Of a stretch of 64,000 nucleotides of DNA, positions 26,859 through 36,701 are shown piece after piece. The notes beneath the pieces are model-generated. The model ran no database searches and was not told where the DNA came from. It worked only from the letters and a program-made list of their open reading frames with translations. Every line of letters begins with the position of its first letter. Within the stretch, counting starts at the first letter, position 1. Source of the DNA: Bacilli bacterium (GTDB taxonomy: Bacteria; Bacillota_I; Bacilli_A; RF39; UBA660); contig JAFQSD010000001.1 in NCBI GenBank assembly GCA_017409785.1, positions 62,001 through 126,000 on the forward strand, written 5' to 3'. A program made the position numbers and the translations under genes.

Positions 26859-27155
26859 ATGAGAAAAGTAAAAAAACGACTAAAGATGTCGAAGTTTGAA
26901 CGATTACTATATACATTAGCACTTTTCTTACTAGTTATCTCCCCAGTTTCAATTGTCTTCTCAAAAGCAACTCTTGCTAAAGTAAACTTTGAAGTAGAAA
27001 AACAAAAGAAAGAAATAGAAGAACAAGAGAAAGTTAATGAAAGTATAGCTATGACAATTGATGAGTTAGCTTCCCTTACAAAAATCCAACAAGTTGCAGA
27101 ACAACAAGGATTAAGTTATAATAATAATAATATCAAAACTGTAACTGAAGACTAG
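26859..27155 (+). CDS. ftsL: cell division protein FtsL
   Basis: Bitopic divisome protein: basic cytoplasmic N-terminus, one membrane helix (about 17-37), then a Lys/Glu/Gln-rich extracellular coiled coil; 98 residues. Assigned by topology and position between rsmH and pbpB, as sequence is poorly conserved in this family. AAAGAGGGTGA precedes the ATG. Confidence 0.88.
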   Translation: MRKVKKRLKMSKFERLLYTLALFLLVISPVSIVFSKATLAKVNFEVEKQKKEIEEQEKVNESIAMTIDELASLTKIQQVAEQQGLSYNNNNIKTVTED

Positions 27156-27168
27156 GAAGTGATTCAAA

Positions 27169-29322
27169 TTGAAAAAAAAGAAGAAGAGAAATAACATACA
27201 TTATTCAGTAATAATAGTGGTGGGAGCTCTTCTTCTTTTTGTCGTGATGATCGGAAGAGTTGCTCAACTAGCATTATCTGACGAAGTAGATGGTATAAAT
27301 TTACAAGCGCTTGCTAGTAAAAGAACAACAAGAACTGAAATTATTCAAGCAAAACGTGGAAATATTTATTCCAATGATGGTGACATCCTTGCTGAAAATG
27401 TTTCATCATATAAATTAATTGCTTATCTTGATTCTAAACGTACAACTAAAGAAAATGATCCACAACACGTAGTTGATAAAGAAGCAACAGCTAAAGCCTT
27501 AGCTCCTATACTTGGTATCGAAGAAGCAACAATTTTAAAATATTTAAGTAAAGAAAATGTTTATCAAACAGAGTTTGGTTCAAAAGGAAAAGGCCTAACT
27601 GAATTAGTAAAAAACCAAATAGAAGAACTAAATCTCCCAGGCTTAGACTTCATTGAAACATATAAACGTTATTATCCCAAAGGACAATTCGCATCATACG
27701 TTTTAGGTTATGCCAAATCATCATCAGAAGATGAAACAACCATTGTTGGAGAAATGGGAATTGAAAAACAATTTGATTCAACTCTAAAAGGTACAGATGG
27801 GTACATTAAATATCAAAAAGATTTAAAAGGTTACAAAATAGCTGGAACACCAACTGTTTCAGAACCTGCAACTCAAGGAAAAGATATCTATTTAACTATA
27901 GACAGTAATATTCAATTCTTTGTAGAGCAGGCTTTAAATACAGCTAGTAATACTTACACATTTGATTGGTATACTTTTACTATAGCAGATGCTAATACTG
28001 GAGCAATTCTTGCAACAGCTAATGCTCCATCATTTGACCCAAATATTAGAAATATCTCAAATTACTTAGATATATTAGTATCTTCACCATATGAACCAGG
28101 TTCCACAATGAAAACATTTACTTATATGGCAGCTATGGAAAATGGAGTATATGATGGAACAGAAACTTATAAATCTGGAACCTATACAGCTAAAGATGGA
28201 ACTGTAATCGGAGACTGGAATCGTTCTGGATGGGGAATGCTTACATTTGACAAAGGTTATGCAATGAGTAGTAACGTTGCTTGTATGAATATAATTAATA
28301 GACATATGAATTCTCTTATGTTAAGACAATACTTCCGTCAAATAGGTTTTGGTAAGAAAACAGGAATTGAATTACCAAATGAGTCAACTGGAGTAATTAA
28401 TTTTAAATACGAAACAGAAATCTTAAACGCTGGATTCGGTCAAGGTATAACAACAACACCAATCCAAAATATTCAAGCAATGACAGCTATAACTAATGAT
28501 GGTATGATGCTGCAACCATACATCATATCAAAAATAGTTGATCCTGAAACAGACGAAGTAATTCTAGAAAATACTCGTACTGAAAAAAGAAGGGTAGCCT
28601 CAACAGAAACAGCTCAAAAAATGTTACAACTAATGGATGCTGCAATCAACTCAACAGACTATCCAACAGTTCCAGCAACAAACTTCAAAATTGCAAGTGG
28701 TCAATTAATTGGAAAAACAGGAACTGCTCAAATAGCTAATCCAAATGGTGGTGGATACCTAAATGGAAAATCCGATGTTATTACATCATTCTCAGGAGTA
28801 TACCCAAAAGATAATCCGCAAATTATTATTTATGCATCTGTTAAAAGACCACAAAATGGTAGTCAAAAGCCACTAACAACAGTTTTACATGATGTTGTTG
28901 CTAATATATCAAAATACTATGGTAATGATGATTCTAACACCTCAACAATTGAAGTTGTTGACTATGAATTACCAAACTTTATCAATAAAAAAGTAGAATC
29001 AGTAAAAACCACACTAGAAGCAGCAGGAATGAAATATCAAATTATTGGTTCTGGAAACAAAGTAATTAAACAAACACCACAACATGGAACAACAATAACT
29101 AATAAAGATACAATCTATTTAATTACAAATGATGAAAATCTCGCCATACCAAATGTCTTAGGATTATCATCAAAAGTTGCTAAAGAATTATTAGAAAAAA
29201 TGGGAGTAAAAGTAAAACTAGAAGGAGTAGGTTATGTCACAGCACAAACCATTCCACCTGACACTAAAATAACAGAAGGTCTAGAGATAACATTAACATT
29301 ATCTCCAAAATTCACTGTTTAA
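27169..29322 (+). CDS. pbpB: division transpeptidase, class B PBP with PASTA domains
   Basis: Cross-links septal peptidoglycan. 717 residues: membrane anchor (about 10-32), PBP dimerisation domain (RGNIYSNDGDILAENVSSY), transpeptidase with SxxK (GSTMK, near residue 314), SxN (SSN, near 366) and KTG (GKTGTAQ, near 522), then two C-terminal PASTA repeats from about 600. Start is TTG 27169, 6 nt after AGGAAGTGA. Likely partner of the SEDS protein at 12.2 kb. mraY and murD do not follow; three membrane-anchored proteins do. Confidence 0.96.
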   Translation: MKKKKKRNNIHYSVIIVVGALLLFVVMIGRVAQLALSDEVDGINLQALASKRTTRTEIIQAKRGNIYSNDGDILAENVSSYKLIAYLDSKRTTKENDPQHVVDKEATAKALAPILGIEEATILKYLSKENVYQTEFGSKGKGLTELVKNQIEELNLPGLDFIETYKRYYPKGQFASYVLGYAKSSSEDETTIVGEMGIEKQFDSTLKGTDGYIKYQKDLKGYKIAGTPTVSEPATQGKDIYLTIDSNIQFFVEQALNTASNTYTFDWYTFTIADANTGAILATANAPSFDPNIRNISNYLDILVSSPYEPGSTMKTFTYMAAMENGVYDGTETYKSGTYTAKDGTVIGDWNRSGWGMLTFDKGYAMSSNVACMNIINRHMNSLMLRQYFRQIGFGKKTGIELPNESTGVINFKYETEILNAGFGQGITTTPIQNIQAMTAITNDGMMLQPYIISKIVDPETDEVILENTRTEKRRVASTETAQKMLQLMDAAINSTDYPTVPATNFKIASGQLIGKTGTAQIANPNGGGYLNGKSDVITSFSGVYPKDNPQIIIYASVKRPQNGSQKPLTTVLHDVVANISKYYGNDDSNTSTIEVVDYELPNFINKKVESVKTTLEAAGMKYQIIGSGNKVIKQTPQHGTTITNKDTIYLITNDENLAIPNVLGLSSKVAKELLEKMGVKVKLEGVGYVTAQTIPPDTKITEGLEITLTLSPKFTV

Positions 29323-29323
29323 A

Positions 29324-30202
29324 ATGAAAGAAAAATATAAAAATATACTCCAAATAGTTATAGTATTTATTCTAATAATTTGTGCTCTTATATTTAATGT
29401 AATACCAGAGTATAAAGCATCTCAAGGAAGTAGCGATAAATATATCGATACAGAAAATTATACTGACATAGTAGAAGTAAAAGTAAATAATAAACCAAAT
29501 TTTGCTTTAATAATAACAGATAATCAAATATCAAATATTTTGTTTTTCGATCAAGAATCACTTTGTTTATATAATCAAAACATTGAAGGAACATCAATAA
29601 AAGATGGAACAAATAAAATAATTGAACTATTAATTACAAATGATTACTTAAAACAAGATTACTTCTTAATATTAACTAAATACAAAAATAAATCTTATGA
29701 AAAAACAAAACAATATCTATTAACAGCTTTACAAGATTTATCAGTAACAGTAAATGTTCAAGAAGAATCTTCTTCGATAGAACAAAAAGCTAAAGAAAAT
29801 AACATAACATATAAAGATGAAATATCTTCTTTAAAAGAGATTGAACTATTATCAAAAGATATAGTTAGACAACATAATAATGATGTTTCATATCAATCAA
29901 CAATAAATAAACCTGAGAATATAACTCAAGATAATTCAAGGGAATATACTGATACTGTATACAAAAAAATAGAATCATATATGCGTTCTAATAATATAAC
30001 AAATCAGACAATAGATAATCAAACGCTAGAAATAACAAAAATACCTGCAAATAGTAGAGGAAATGTATTTCCTGATTCAACAAGTTGGTATTACATAGAA
30101 GATTCAAAAGTCTATGCATATATAAGTATAACTATAAATAATAATAACTACAGCTATTGTTATCAAGCATCTATTGATGTATATAAGAAAGGACAATGTT
30201 AA
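29324..30202 (+). CDS. membrane protein with RsgI-like extracellular domain
   Basis: 292 residues: short basic start, one membrane helix (about 8-26), then an extracellular region. Residues about 75-180 (SIKDGTNKIIELLITNDYL, a beta strand, then a long helix and a KAKENNIT segment) follow the pattern of the extracellular domain of RsgI-type anti-sigma factors, without the cytoplasmic RsgI N-terminus. The start follows the pbpB stop by one base and has no Shine-Dalgarno, so translation probably depends on termination-reinitiation. Assignment is tentative. Confidence 0.55.
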   Translation: MKEKYKNILQIVIVFILIICALIFNVIPEYKASQGSSDKYIDTENYTDIVEVKVNNKPNFALIITDNQISNILFFDQESLCLYNQNIEGTSIKDGTNKIIELLITNDYLKQDYFLILTKYKNKSYEKTKQYLLTALQDLSVTVNVQEESSSIEQKAKENNITYKDEISSLKEIELLSKDIVRQHNNDVSYQSTINKPENITQDNSREYTDTVYKKIESYMRSNNITNQTIDNQTLEITKIPANSRGNVFPDSTSWYYIEDSKVYAYISITINNNNYSYCYQASIDVYKKGQC

Positions 30203-30733
30203 ATGAAAAAAAATCTTAATATCAGAAATATAATAATTGTCATGCTATGTATAACAATAATCTTAATGGGAGTAGGCTTTGCCTTTTTAGCATCAAAATT
30301 AGAAGAAGCTAATAAACAACAAGATAACTTTGAAGTTATAATTACAAAAGTAGAAGCTCAGACATCTATAAAAGGTGGCAGCATTGATCCTACTGCCACT
30401 AAAGAATTAACAGATGAAGGCAAATCAGTAAAATTTAACTTTAATCTTCATAATCCAAAAGATGAATTAGCCTATGAAATAACAATAAAAAATACAGGAA
30501 ACATTCCTGCTAAGATAATAAGATTAATTTCGTCCCCTGATTACATCAAAGATTCTAGATTAAAATCTTCAATAGAACCAATAGTTATAACACATACTGA
30601 CTTAGCTAACAAAATATTAAATCCAGATGAAACAGTAACAGTTAAATTATTAGTATCATATACTATGACCAATAATGTAAAACCAATAAATGTTCCATAT
30701 CAAATTACAGTTCTTGCAACAAGTAGAAATTAA
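30203..30733 (+). CDS. TasA/camelysin-like membrane-anchored protein
   Basis: 176 residues: Lys-rich start, a hydrophobic segment (about 10-29) ending in GVGFAFLAS, then a beta-rich extracellular domain with YEITIKNTGNIPAKI and late LNPDETVTVKLLVSY, typical of the beta-sandwich in SipW-dependent proteins. Begins directly at the stop codon of the previous gene, with AAAGGA 13 nt upstream. Related in layout to 52368-52913. Cleavage by SipW-type peptidase is inferred. Confidence 0.65.
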   Translation: MKKNLNIRNIIIVMLCITIILMGVGFAFLASKLEEANKQQDNFEVIITKVEAQTSIKGGSIDPTATKELTDEGKSVKFNFNLHNPKDELAYEITIKNTGNIPAKIIRLISSPDYIKDSRLKSSIEPIVITHTDLANKILNPDETVTVKLLVSYTMTNNVKPINVPYQITVLATSRN

Positions 30734-30772
30734 TGATAAACTTAAATAAAGATAAAATGAGAGGTTTAGAAA

Positions 30773-31279
30773 ATGGGAAAAGAAAAAACAAAAAAGAATG
30801 TAAAAAAAGAAATGAGTAAACAAGATAAAACACTAATAGCAACTTTTATTGGCTTAATTGTTTTAGTAGCAGTATTAGGAATAGTTGCTCTAAATCTTGA
30901 TAATATCCATAAAGATGATAATCAAGATTTAGTTATTCCAGTATTAGAAGCAAATTCTGAAAGTGAATTAAGTGTAGAAGTTGCAGATTTAGAAGAAGGA
31001 GCAACAAAAGAATACATCTTAGTAGTTTCAAACTACAAAGATAAACAAGTTCTAGAAAAATCAATTACATATGATGTTGATATAACACCAACAGAAAGTG
31101 TAGAAGTAAAAGTATATAAAAATAATTCATCAGATAATCTAATAACAGAAGATGACTTATTAATTGAAAATAATAAATTAAAAGCCAAAGCAAAAATGGA
31201 AGATACTTATAAAATAGTGATTAAGGCAAAACAACAGCCTAAAAAACAAGAAAAAATCAACATAAAAATCCATAGTTAA
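30773..31279 (+). CDS. membrane-anchored extracellular beta-domain protein
   Basis: 168 residues: a 20-residue Lys-rich cytoplasmic start, one membrane helix (about 22-44), then an acidic extracellular domain of likely beta strands (SELSVEVADLEEG, EYILVVSNYKDK). No cleavage motif is obvious. It ends the pbpB transcript before a strong terminator. Function unknown; probably envelope-associated. Confidence 0.7.
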   Translation: MGKEKTKKNVKKEMSKQDKTLIATFIGLIVLVAVLGIVALNLDNIHKDDNQDLVIPVLEANSESELSVEVADLEEGATKEYILVVSNYKDKQVLEKSITYDVDITPTESVEVKVYKNNSSDNLITEDDLLIENNKLKAKAKMEDTYKIVIKAKQQPKKQEKINIKIHS

Positions 31280-31280
31280 G

Positions 31281-31306
31281 AAAGTCAAATAAATTGACTT
31301 TTTTTT
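31281..31306 (+). terminator. terminator ending the mraZ-pbpB transcript
   Basis: AAAGTCAA (31281-31288) pairs with TTGACTTT (31294-31301), then T to 31306. Its 3' arm TTGACT may also act as a -35 for the next gene. Confidence 0.88.
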
Positions 31307-31356
31307 CTTTAAATGATAATATTTAACTATATGGTAAAAATAGGAGTGAGTGAAAT

Positions 31357-31623
31357 ATGGAAGAAGAAAAAATTGTAATCAGTAAAAATGGTAAAGAAGT
31401 AGAATGTGACGTTTTATTCACATTTGATTCAGAGGATACTGGAAAAGCATATATTGGATATACAGATCACAGTATAGCTGCTAACGGTAGAAAAAATATA
31501 TATGTTTCAGCATTTGATCCAATTCTTGGCTATGGCCAATTAGAAGATATTACAGATGAAGCAGAATTAGCAATGGTTAAAGATGTTTTAGCTGAAATAG
31601 ATAGACAAAGTAGAGAAAGTTAG
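31357..31623 (+). CDS. DUF1292-family small protein
   Basis: 88 residues, acidic, soluble. The pattern KEVECDVLFTFDSEDTGKAYIGYTD followed by ITDEAELAMVKDVL matches my recall of DUF1292 proteins, small and of unknown role, common in Firmicutes (quoted string shortened would be VLFTFDSEDTGKAY). Start ATG after AGGAGTGAG. The giant gene follows 18 bp later in the same direction. Confidence 0.75.
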   Translation: MEEEKIVISKNGKEVECDVLFTFDSEDTGKAYIGYTDHSIAANGRKNIYVSAFDPILGYGQLEDITDEAELAMVKDVLAEIDRQSRES

Positions 31624-31641
31624 AAGTAGAGGTGAGAGTAT

Positions 31642-34600
31642 ATGGCAAGTTATTATGAACAAGTACAAGAAGCAATTAGAGCTAATGAAAAAGAATTAGC
31701 ACATTTAAAAGAAGAATTAAGAGGGCTAAGATCAGTAGAAAAAGACACTCCTCGTGAAAATTTTCAAAGACAACATGCTCAAATCCTATATTATATAGAC
31801 CAAGAACAAAATCGCTTAGCATCAAATCAAGCATTATTAGATAATTACCATGCTGCTCGTGATGGAATTGCTGAGTTAAGAGTATCAAGAGATAATGAAG
31901 AATTAGATAAATTAAGAGAACTACTTGCATCAGAAAGAGATCCTCAAATTAGAAGAGAAATTAGTGAAGAATTAGAAGCAAAAGAAAGAGAACATGCTGA
32001 AAGAATTGAGGCATTAGAAACAACAGTTCAAACAAGTATGGCTGGACTAACTGATGAATTAGCAGAAGAACTAAGACAATCATTCTTATCTGAAGATAAA
32101 GCTAAAGAAGAAGCTAAAGAAGAAGTACAAGCAGAAGTTGAAGAGTCTACTACAGAAAATCCTGCATCAGCTGATGGTGAAACAGAACAAGTTGATGGAA
32201 AGAAAGATGATGTTGCAGAACAAAATACAAATAATGCAGTAGGCCCTGAAGAAAATCAAGGTGCTGAAGAAGCTCAAACAGAAGAAAGAACAGAAGAAAT
32301 ACATGATGTTCATCAAATAACAATGCAACAACTATTTGACAGAGCAAATCAAGAACTAGAAGCAGCAGAATTAGCACTTCAAGAATCAATCGCAAGATTC
32401 CAAGAAATCTTTAATGAAGAAAGAACAAGACAAGAAAATGAAGGACCATTTGGAACAGAAGAAGAATTAGATAACTTCAGAAGTGAATATATGCGTCGTA
32501 AGATTGAAGAAAATGAAAGATTTGAAGCTGCAAGAGATAGAGTTGCTAGAGCAAGACGTCAACTTGAACGTTTAGAAGAAATTAGAGATTATACAGCATC
32601 GTTAGAAGAAGAATCAAGAAGTTATGGTGTTACAACAGAAGTATATGAAAAAATTAAGAAAGCTGTTTCTAAGAAAGAAGTTTTATCAGCAATCTATGAA
32701 CAAAGAGGTTTAGGAGAAGTATCTCGTAGAACTAAAGCTGGTAAAGAACAAGCAGATAGAATTACAGAAGAAATAGTAGCAAATATTATTGAGCAACTAA
32801 AAACAGCAGGAATTCAAACAAGTGCTGCAACTCAAGGAAATGTAACACAAAATGGTGTAGTAAACGTTAATCAAAACGGTGGTATTAACATTAATATTAT
32901 CGATACAATAAATATTATTTATGGAACAGATATTCCAGTAAAAGGTGGACCATCTAGAACAATTACAATGACAGAAGAAGAAAAAGAAAATGTTCAAACT
33001 ACTCAAAAATCAAGAGTAAAAGTAAAAGTGGTTCCACACAATGGAAATGAACAAGAAGGTAAAACTCCAGGAAAAGCTCCTGAAGATATGCCAAAGGTAA
33101 AAACACGTGGACAAATCAATGCTGAAATGGAAAGAATCTCTGCAAAACTTGCAGAAAAAGATGAAGCCTTATCAGCAGCAAGAGATGCTCTTTCAAAAGC
33201 AGAAGAAGATAAAGCTGAAGCATCAGTAATTGATTCTCGTAGAAAAGCAGTTGAAAAAGCAGAACGTGAATATAATGAACAATTAGATAGATTAAGAAGT
33301 AAACAAGAAGAATATGTAGCTGTAACAGCTGATGGAAAATATGATGCAGTTGGAACAGAAAAGAAAATGAAACTTATCAATGGAGAAGAATATATCGCTG
33401 ATGAACATTCAATTCCAGGAGATATTACTACATTAAGAGTAGCAGGTGGAAAAGATGCCGGAAGACCAGCATTTACTGATGCATCTGCCAAAAAAGAAGG
33501 TCAAATCGATAAAAAATCATTTGAAAAACTATTAAATGAAAAATATGGTCCAGTTCCAAAAGATGATAAGCCAGGAAATGACACTCCAAGTGATGAAGAT
33601 GGAACAACAGGAGATAATCCAGATACTCCAAGTAAAGAAGATGGTACATACAGATTAAGAGGAGACCAAATCATCCAAGATGAACCAATCAGACCTAAAA
33701 AAGATGAAGATGATAAAAAGAAAGAAGAACCAAAAGTAAAAACTCAAGTTCACGTAGAACCACAAGTTCTATATGGACCACCTCCATTTGAACCACCAAA
33801 AGAAGTAAAAATTCCAGAAGATCCTAATAAGAAAAATCCAGGTGGTGGAACTGGAAGCGGAAATGGAGACGGACCAGGAAAAGGTGAAGAACCAGGAACA
33901 GGTACTAAAGTTCATGTAGAACCACAAGTTCTATACGGACCACCTCCAGTAGAAAAACCACAAGTTATTGAAGAACCAGAAAAGAAAACTCCAAAAAGAG
34001 GTTTAATGACTATCATGGAAGAATTAACTGATGGTCTTGGATTAAAAGCAAAAGATGGTAAGAGATATAAAGCATCAAATATCAAAGTATTTAAAGGATT
34101 CAAAGAAGAATTAAGTTCAGGAAATTATTTATATAATATCGTTCACTTAGTTCCAGCAATTATCAAATTACCATTCAATTTAGTAAGAAAAGCAGTAGGA
34201 AAGATTATGCTACGCGCAGAATCTAAACGTGATATTGCTGAACTAAAGAAGAGATTAGATGGATTAAGTGAAGAAGACTTAATGACAATATATACAGAAT
34301 ATCGTGGAAATAAAGTTCTACAAGAACGTTATCCAACTATTCTAAATGCTTTACTAGAAGAAAGAATGCAAAAATTTGCATTAGGTAAAGTAACAGAAAT
34401 TAATGGTGAGTTAGAACAAAGATACTCTGCAGCATTTGCAGCAATGCATCAAATAAATGCAATTGATGAAGAACTTGCTAGTGAAGGATTAACTCCAGAA
34501 AGAAGAAAAGAACTTCAAGATGCAAGAGCAGCAGTTATAAGTGGACAAGCAGCAAACATTGCAACAATTCGTTCAAGATACATTGAAGCAAATAACTGGT

Positions 34601-35766
34601 TATCTGGTGGTCTACATGGATTCAGTGAAGACATGAAAGCTGCTACAACAAAATTATCACTAGTTGGTAAACGTTTCGCTAAAGACCATGATTTAAATCC
34701 AGATTTAGTAAAACGTCAAGGTGCCTTAGAAAGAGCAGAAATGCAAGCAATTGCTGATGGCAATGATGAAATGGCATTAAGAGTATTCGTTGAAAACGAA
34801 AGACTATTAAGTGAAAATACAGAAATCAAAGGAAGCGTCTTTGGTAGACGTTCAACAGGAGAAAAATATTATTCACCATTAGTTGAACAATTAGACTATC
34901 GTGATGATCCATTTGTAAGAGATTTATTTACAACAATAGCTGTATCTTCAGCAGCAATCTCAACAATTCAGTCAATTAAGGCTGCAAGAGATCAAGCTGC
35001 AATTATTGCAGAAAATAATAGAAGAATGGCTGCAAATAATCAAACAATGCAACAAGTTAACCAAATGGGTCAAGATATTGCAGGTAAACGTGGAACAATG
35101 ATGGAAGGAATGGAGTCTCAAGGAATGCAAGACACATTAACATCAGCAAACGAAATTGAACGTGCAGTACTTGATAAGACAGATTGGGGCTTAGGTACAA
35201 GTGCTTATAGAACAGCAGACAATGCTGGACATGCATATTACACAACATTCTTTGATTCAACAAAGCAAGCTTATGAAAATATTGCTCAACAATATGCAGC
35301 TGGACAAATTTCACAAGCACAAGCAATGCAAATGATGGCTGACTTAGGAAAACAAACACATCAAACATTTAGTGCTATTAACACAGAATGCTTAAATATC
35401 CTAAAACCATATGCACAAACACATCCACAATTTGATTTAACTGGTGTTCAAGGAGCAATGGAATATCTACAAGCCAATCCATCTGCAGTTGAAGCCATGA
35501 ATCAAGCTATGGTAGATGTAACAAATGCTGGAGATGTACTTGCATCAATGCAATTACAACAACTAATTCCATTAACAACATTACCTGCTAATATTAGAAC
35601 AGTAATCATTAATGGAGCAGCAACTGCAGCACTTGCTTCAAACATTAATAACTCAATGGGAGCAAAAAAACATACATACGGAAATGCAGTTACAGACATG
35701 GTTGATGAATATTCAGCAACACAAGCTGCCCAAGCAGAACAAAGAGGAAACTCTTCAAGTAAATAA
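31642..35766 (+). CDS. giant coiled-coil protein of unknown function
   Basis: 1374 residues, no signal peptide. Order: charged coiled coil (1-150), acidic Glu/Ala-rich linker (about 155-220), second coiled coil (about 225-330), Asn/Gly-rich stretch with NVNQNGGININI (about 405-430), third Glu/Lys coil (about 490-560), a Pro/Gly/Asp-rich low-complexity region with two copies of VHVEPQVLYGPPP (about 703 and 757), and a helical C-terminal half (about 790-1374) with a weakly hydrophobic HLVPAIIKLPFNLV segment near 832. Gln/Met/Ala-rich end. No enzyme motif seen. It could be a scaffold or cytoskeletal protein; that is a guess. Confidence 0.75.
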   Translation: MASYYEQVQEAIRANEKELAHLKEELRGLRSVEKDTPRENFQRQHAQILYYIDQEQNRLASNQALLDNYHAARDGIAELRVSRDNEELDKLRELLASERDPQIRREISEELEAKEREHAERIEALETTVQTSMAGLTDELAEELRQSFLSEDKAKEEAKEEVQAEVEESTTENPASADGETEQVDGKKDDVAEQNTNNAVGPEENQGAEEAQTEERTEEIHDVHQITMQQLFDRANQELEAAELALQESIARFQEIFNEERTRQENEGPFGTEEELDNFRSEYMRRKIEENERFEAARDRVARARRQLERLEEIRDYTASLEEESRSYGVTTEVYEKIKKAVSKKEVLSAIYEQRGLGEVSRRTKAGKEQADRITEEIVANIIEQLKTAGIQTSAATQGNVTQNGVVNVNQNGGININIIDTINIIYGTDIPVKGGPSRTITMTEEEKENVQTTQKSRVKVKVVPHNGNEQEGKTPGKAPEDMPKVKTRGQINAEMERISAKLAEKDEALSAARDALSKAEEDKAEASVIDSRRKAVEKAEREYNEQLDRLRSKQEEYVAVTADGKYDAVGTEKKMKLINGEEYIADEHSIPGDITTLRVAGGKDAGRPAFTDASAKKEGQIDKKSFEKLLNEKYGPVPKDDKPGNDTPSDEDGTTGDNPDTPSKEDGTYRLRGDQIIQDEPIRPKKDEDDKKKEEPKVKTQVHVEPQVLYGPPPFEPPKEVKIPEDPNKKNPGGGTGSGNGDGPGKGEEPGTGTKVHVEPQVLYGPPPVEKPQVIEEPEKKTPKRGLMTIMEELTDGLGLKAKDGKRYKASNIKVFKGFKEELSSGNYLYNIVHLVPAIIKLPFNLVRKAVGKIMLRAESKRDIAELKKRLDGLSEEDLMTIYTEYRGNKVLQERYPTILNALLEERMQKFALGKVTEINGELEQRYSAAFAAMHQINAIDEELASEGLTPERRKELQDARAAVISGQAANIATIRSRYIEANNWLSGGLHGFSEDMKAATTKLSLVGKRFAKDHDLNPDLVKRQGALERAEMQAIADGNDEMALRVFVENERLLSENTEIKGSVFGRRSTGEKYYSPLVEQLDYRDDPFVRDLFTTIAVSSAAISTIQSIKAARDQAAIIAENNRRMAANNQTMQQVNQMGQDIAGKRGTMMEGMESQGMQDTLTSANEIERAVLDKTDWGLGTSAYRTADNAGHAYYTTFFDSTKQAYENIAQQYAAGQISQAQAMQMMADLGKQTHQTFSAINTECLNILKPYAQTHPQFDLTGVQGAMEYLQANPSAVEAMNQAMVDVTNAGDVLASMQLQQLIPLTTLPANIRTVIINGAATAALASNINNSMGAKKHTYGNAVTDMVDEYSATQAAQAEQRGNSSSK
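33748..33786 (+). repeat. 39-bp direct repeat, copy 1
   Basis: Encodes VHVEPQVLYGPPP inside the giant gene; differs from copy 2 (33910-33948) at two synonymous positions. Confidence 0.85.
33910..33948 (+). repeat. 39-bp direct repeat, copy 2
   Basis: Second copy of the repeat at 33748; the Pro/Gly-rich segment between them may expand or contract by recombination. Confidence 0.85.
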
Positions 35767-35773
35767 TAAAAAT

Positions 35774-35798
35774 AAGAGTATCGAAAGATACTCTTTTT
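35774..35798 (+). terminator. terminator after the giant gene
   Basis: AAGAGTATC (35774-35782) and GATACTCTT (35787-35795) closed by a GAAA tetraloop, then T. Confidence 0.92.
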
Positions 35799-35852
35799 AT
35801 TTACTAAATTAAATAATTAATATAAAATAAAAATATAGAAAGGAAGATAATT

Positions 35853-36494
35853 ATGATAGATAATAACGTATTTAGAGATGTATCTTATGGAATGTATTTA
35901 GTTTCAACAAAAAACGAAACATCTAGTGGCTGTATAATAAATACCTTAGTACAAATAACTTCAACTAATCCATTAATTGCTATTAGTTTAAATAAAAACA
36001 ATGCCACACATAATGAAATAGTTAAGTCAAAAAGATTTGCTGTATCAGTTTTAAGTGAAGAAACAAATCAAGAAGTAATTAAAACATTTGGATATTTCTC
36101 ATCTAAAGATATAAATAAATTTGATAATGTTAAGTATGAAGAAAAAGAAAATCTACCAGTTGTACTAGAAGATATTTCATCTTATTTAATATGCAAAGTA
36201 GAAAACATAATAGATTGTGAAACTCATGACATTTTCATAGGTCGAGTTGAACTAACAGAAAAAGTTTCAAACAAGATCCCAATGACCTACAAGTATTATC
36301 ATGAGAATAGAAAAGGAACATCTCCAAAGAATGCTCCAACATTTATTGAAGAAAAGAAAAAAGATGCATATCGCTGTACAATCTGTGGTTACATATATGA
36401 TAATGAAAAGGAAGAGATTCCATTTGAAGAATTACCAGATGACTGGGTATGTCCAAGATGTGGAGTAGGTAAAGAACAATTCGAAAAATTATAA
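35853..36494 (+). CDS. flavin reductase-rubredoxin fusion (Hrb type)
   Basis: 213 residues. The first about 150 form a flavin reductase-like FMN-binding domain ([40 protein letters not shown]); the last about 45 are a rubredoxin with CTICGYIYD and CPRCGVG, the four iron-binding Cys. This is the layout of high-molecular-weight rubredoxin, an NAD(P)H:rubredoxin oxidoreductase that feeds flavodiiron proteins reducing oxygen, NO or peroxide in anaerobes. Start ATG after GAAAGGAAG; single-gene unit. Confidence 0.88.
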   Translation: MIDNNVFRDVSYGMYLVSTKNETSSGCIINTLVQITSTNPLIAISLNKNNATHNEIVKSKRFAVSVLSEETNQEVIKTFGYFSSKDINKFDNVKYEEKENLPVVLEDISSYLICKVENIIDCETHDIFIGRVELTEKVSNKIPMTYKYYHENRKGTSPKNAPTFIEEKKKDAYRCTICGYIYDNEKEEIPFEELPDDWVCPRCGVGKEQFEKL

Positions 36495-36521
36495 AAGGAA
36501 ACATAAGGTTTCCTTTTTTTT
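36493..36521 (+). terminator. terminator after the Hrb-type gene
   Basis: AAAAGGAAAC (36493-36502) pairs with GTTTCCTTTT (36508-36517), then T. Confidence 0.92.
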
Positions 36522-36527
36522 GTTCGA

Positions 36528-36556
36528 TTGACAAAAGTAAAATACTGATATACATT
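36528..36556 (+). promoter_or_regulatory. promoter of the small toxin-like gene
   Basis: TTGACA (36528-36533) and TACATT (36551-36556), spacing 17 bp; transcription start near 36563. Confidence 0.75.
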
Positions 36557-36617
36557 GATATTAGGAAGATTTAATTGTTGAGTGCTTGCCAACTTTCGTA
36601 AGAAAGGAGGCGATAAT

Positions 36618-36695
36618 ATGAGAAAGAAAGATTTGCTAATAACATCTCTTATACTTATTATATTTTCACTTATTGCCTTACTATTTATACAATAA
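36618..36695 (+). CDS. 25-residue hydrophobic peptide, type I toxin-like
   Basis: Sequence is a basic tip (MRKKD) and one membrane helix ending in FIQ. The Shine-Dalgarno AAAGGAGG (36603-36610) 7 nt before the ATG is among the best in the window and a strong promoter lies upstream, so the peptide is probably made. Its 5' leader TTGAGTGCTT (36578-36587) is complementary to AAGCACTCAA (36708-36717) in the 3' region, and a convergent promoter-terminator unit overlaps its 3' end. Size, topology and antisense arrangement match type I toxins such as Fst/TxpA, though I see no specific sequence match. Confidence 0.65.
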   Translation: MRKKDLLITSLILIIFSLIALLFIQ

Positions 36696-36701
36696 TAAGC
36701 A

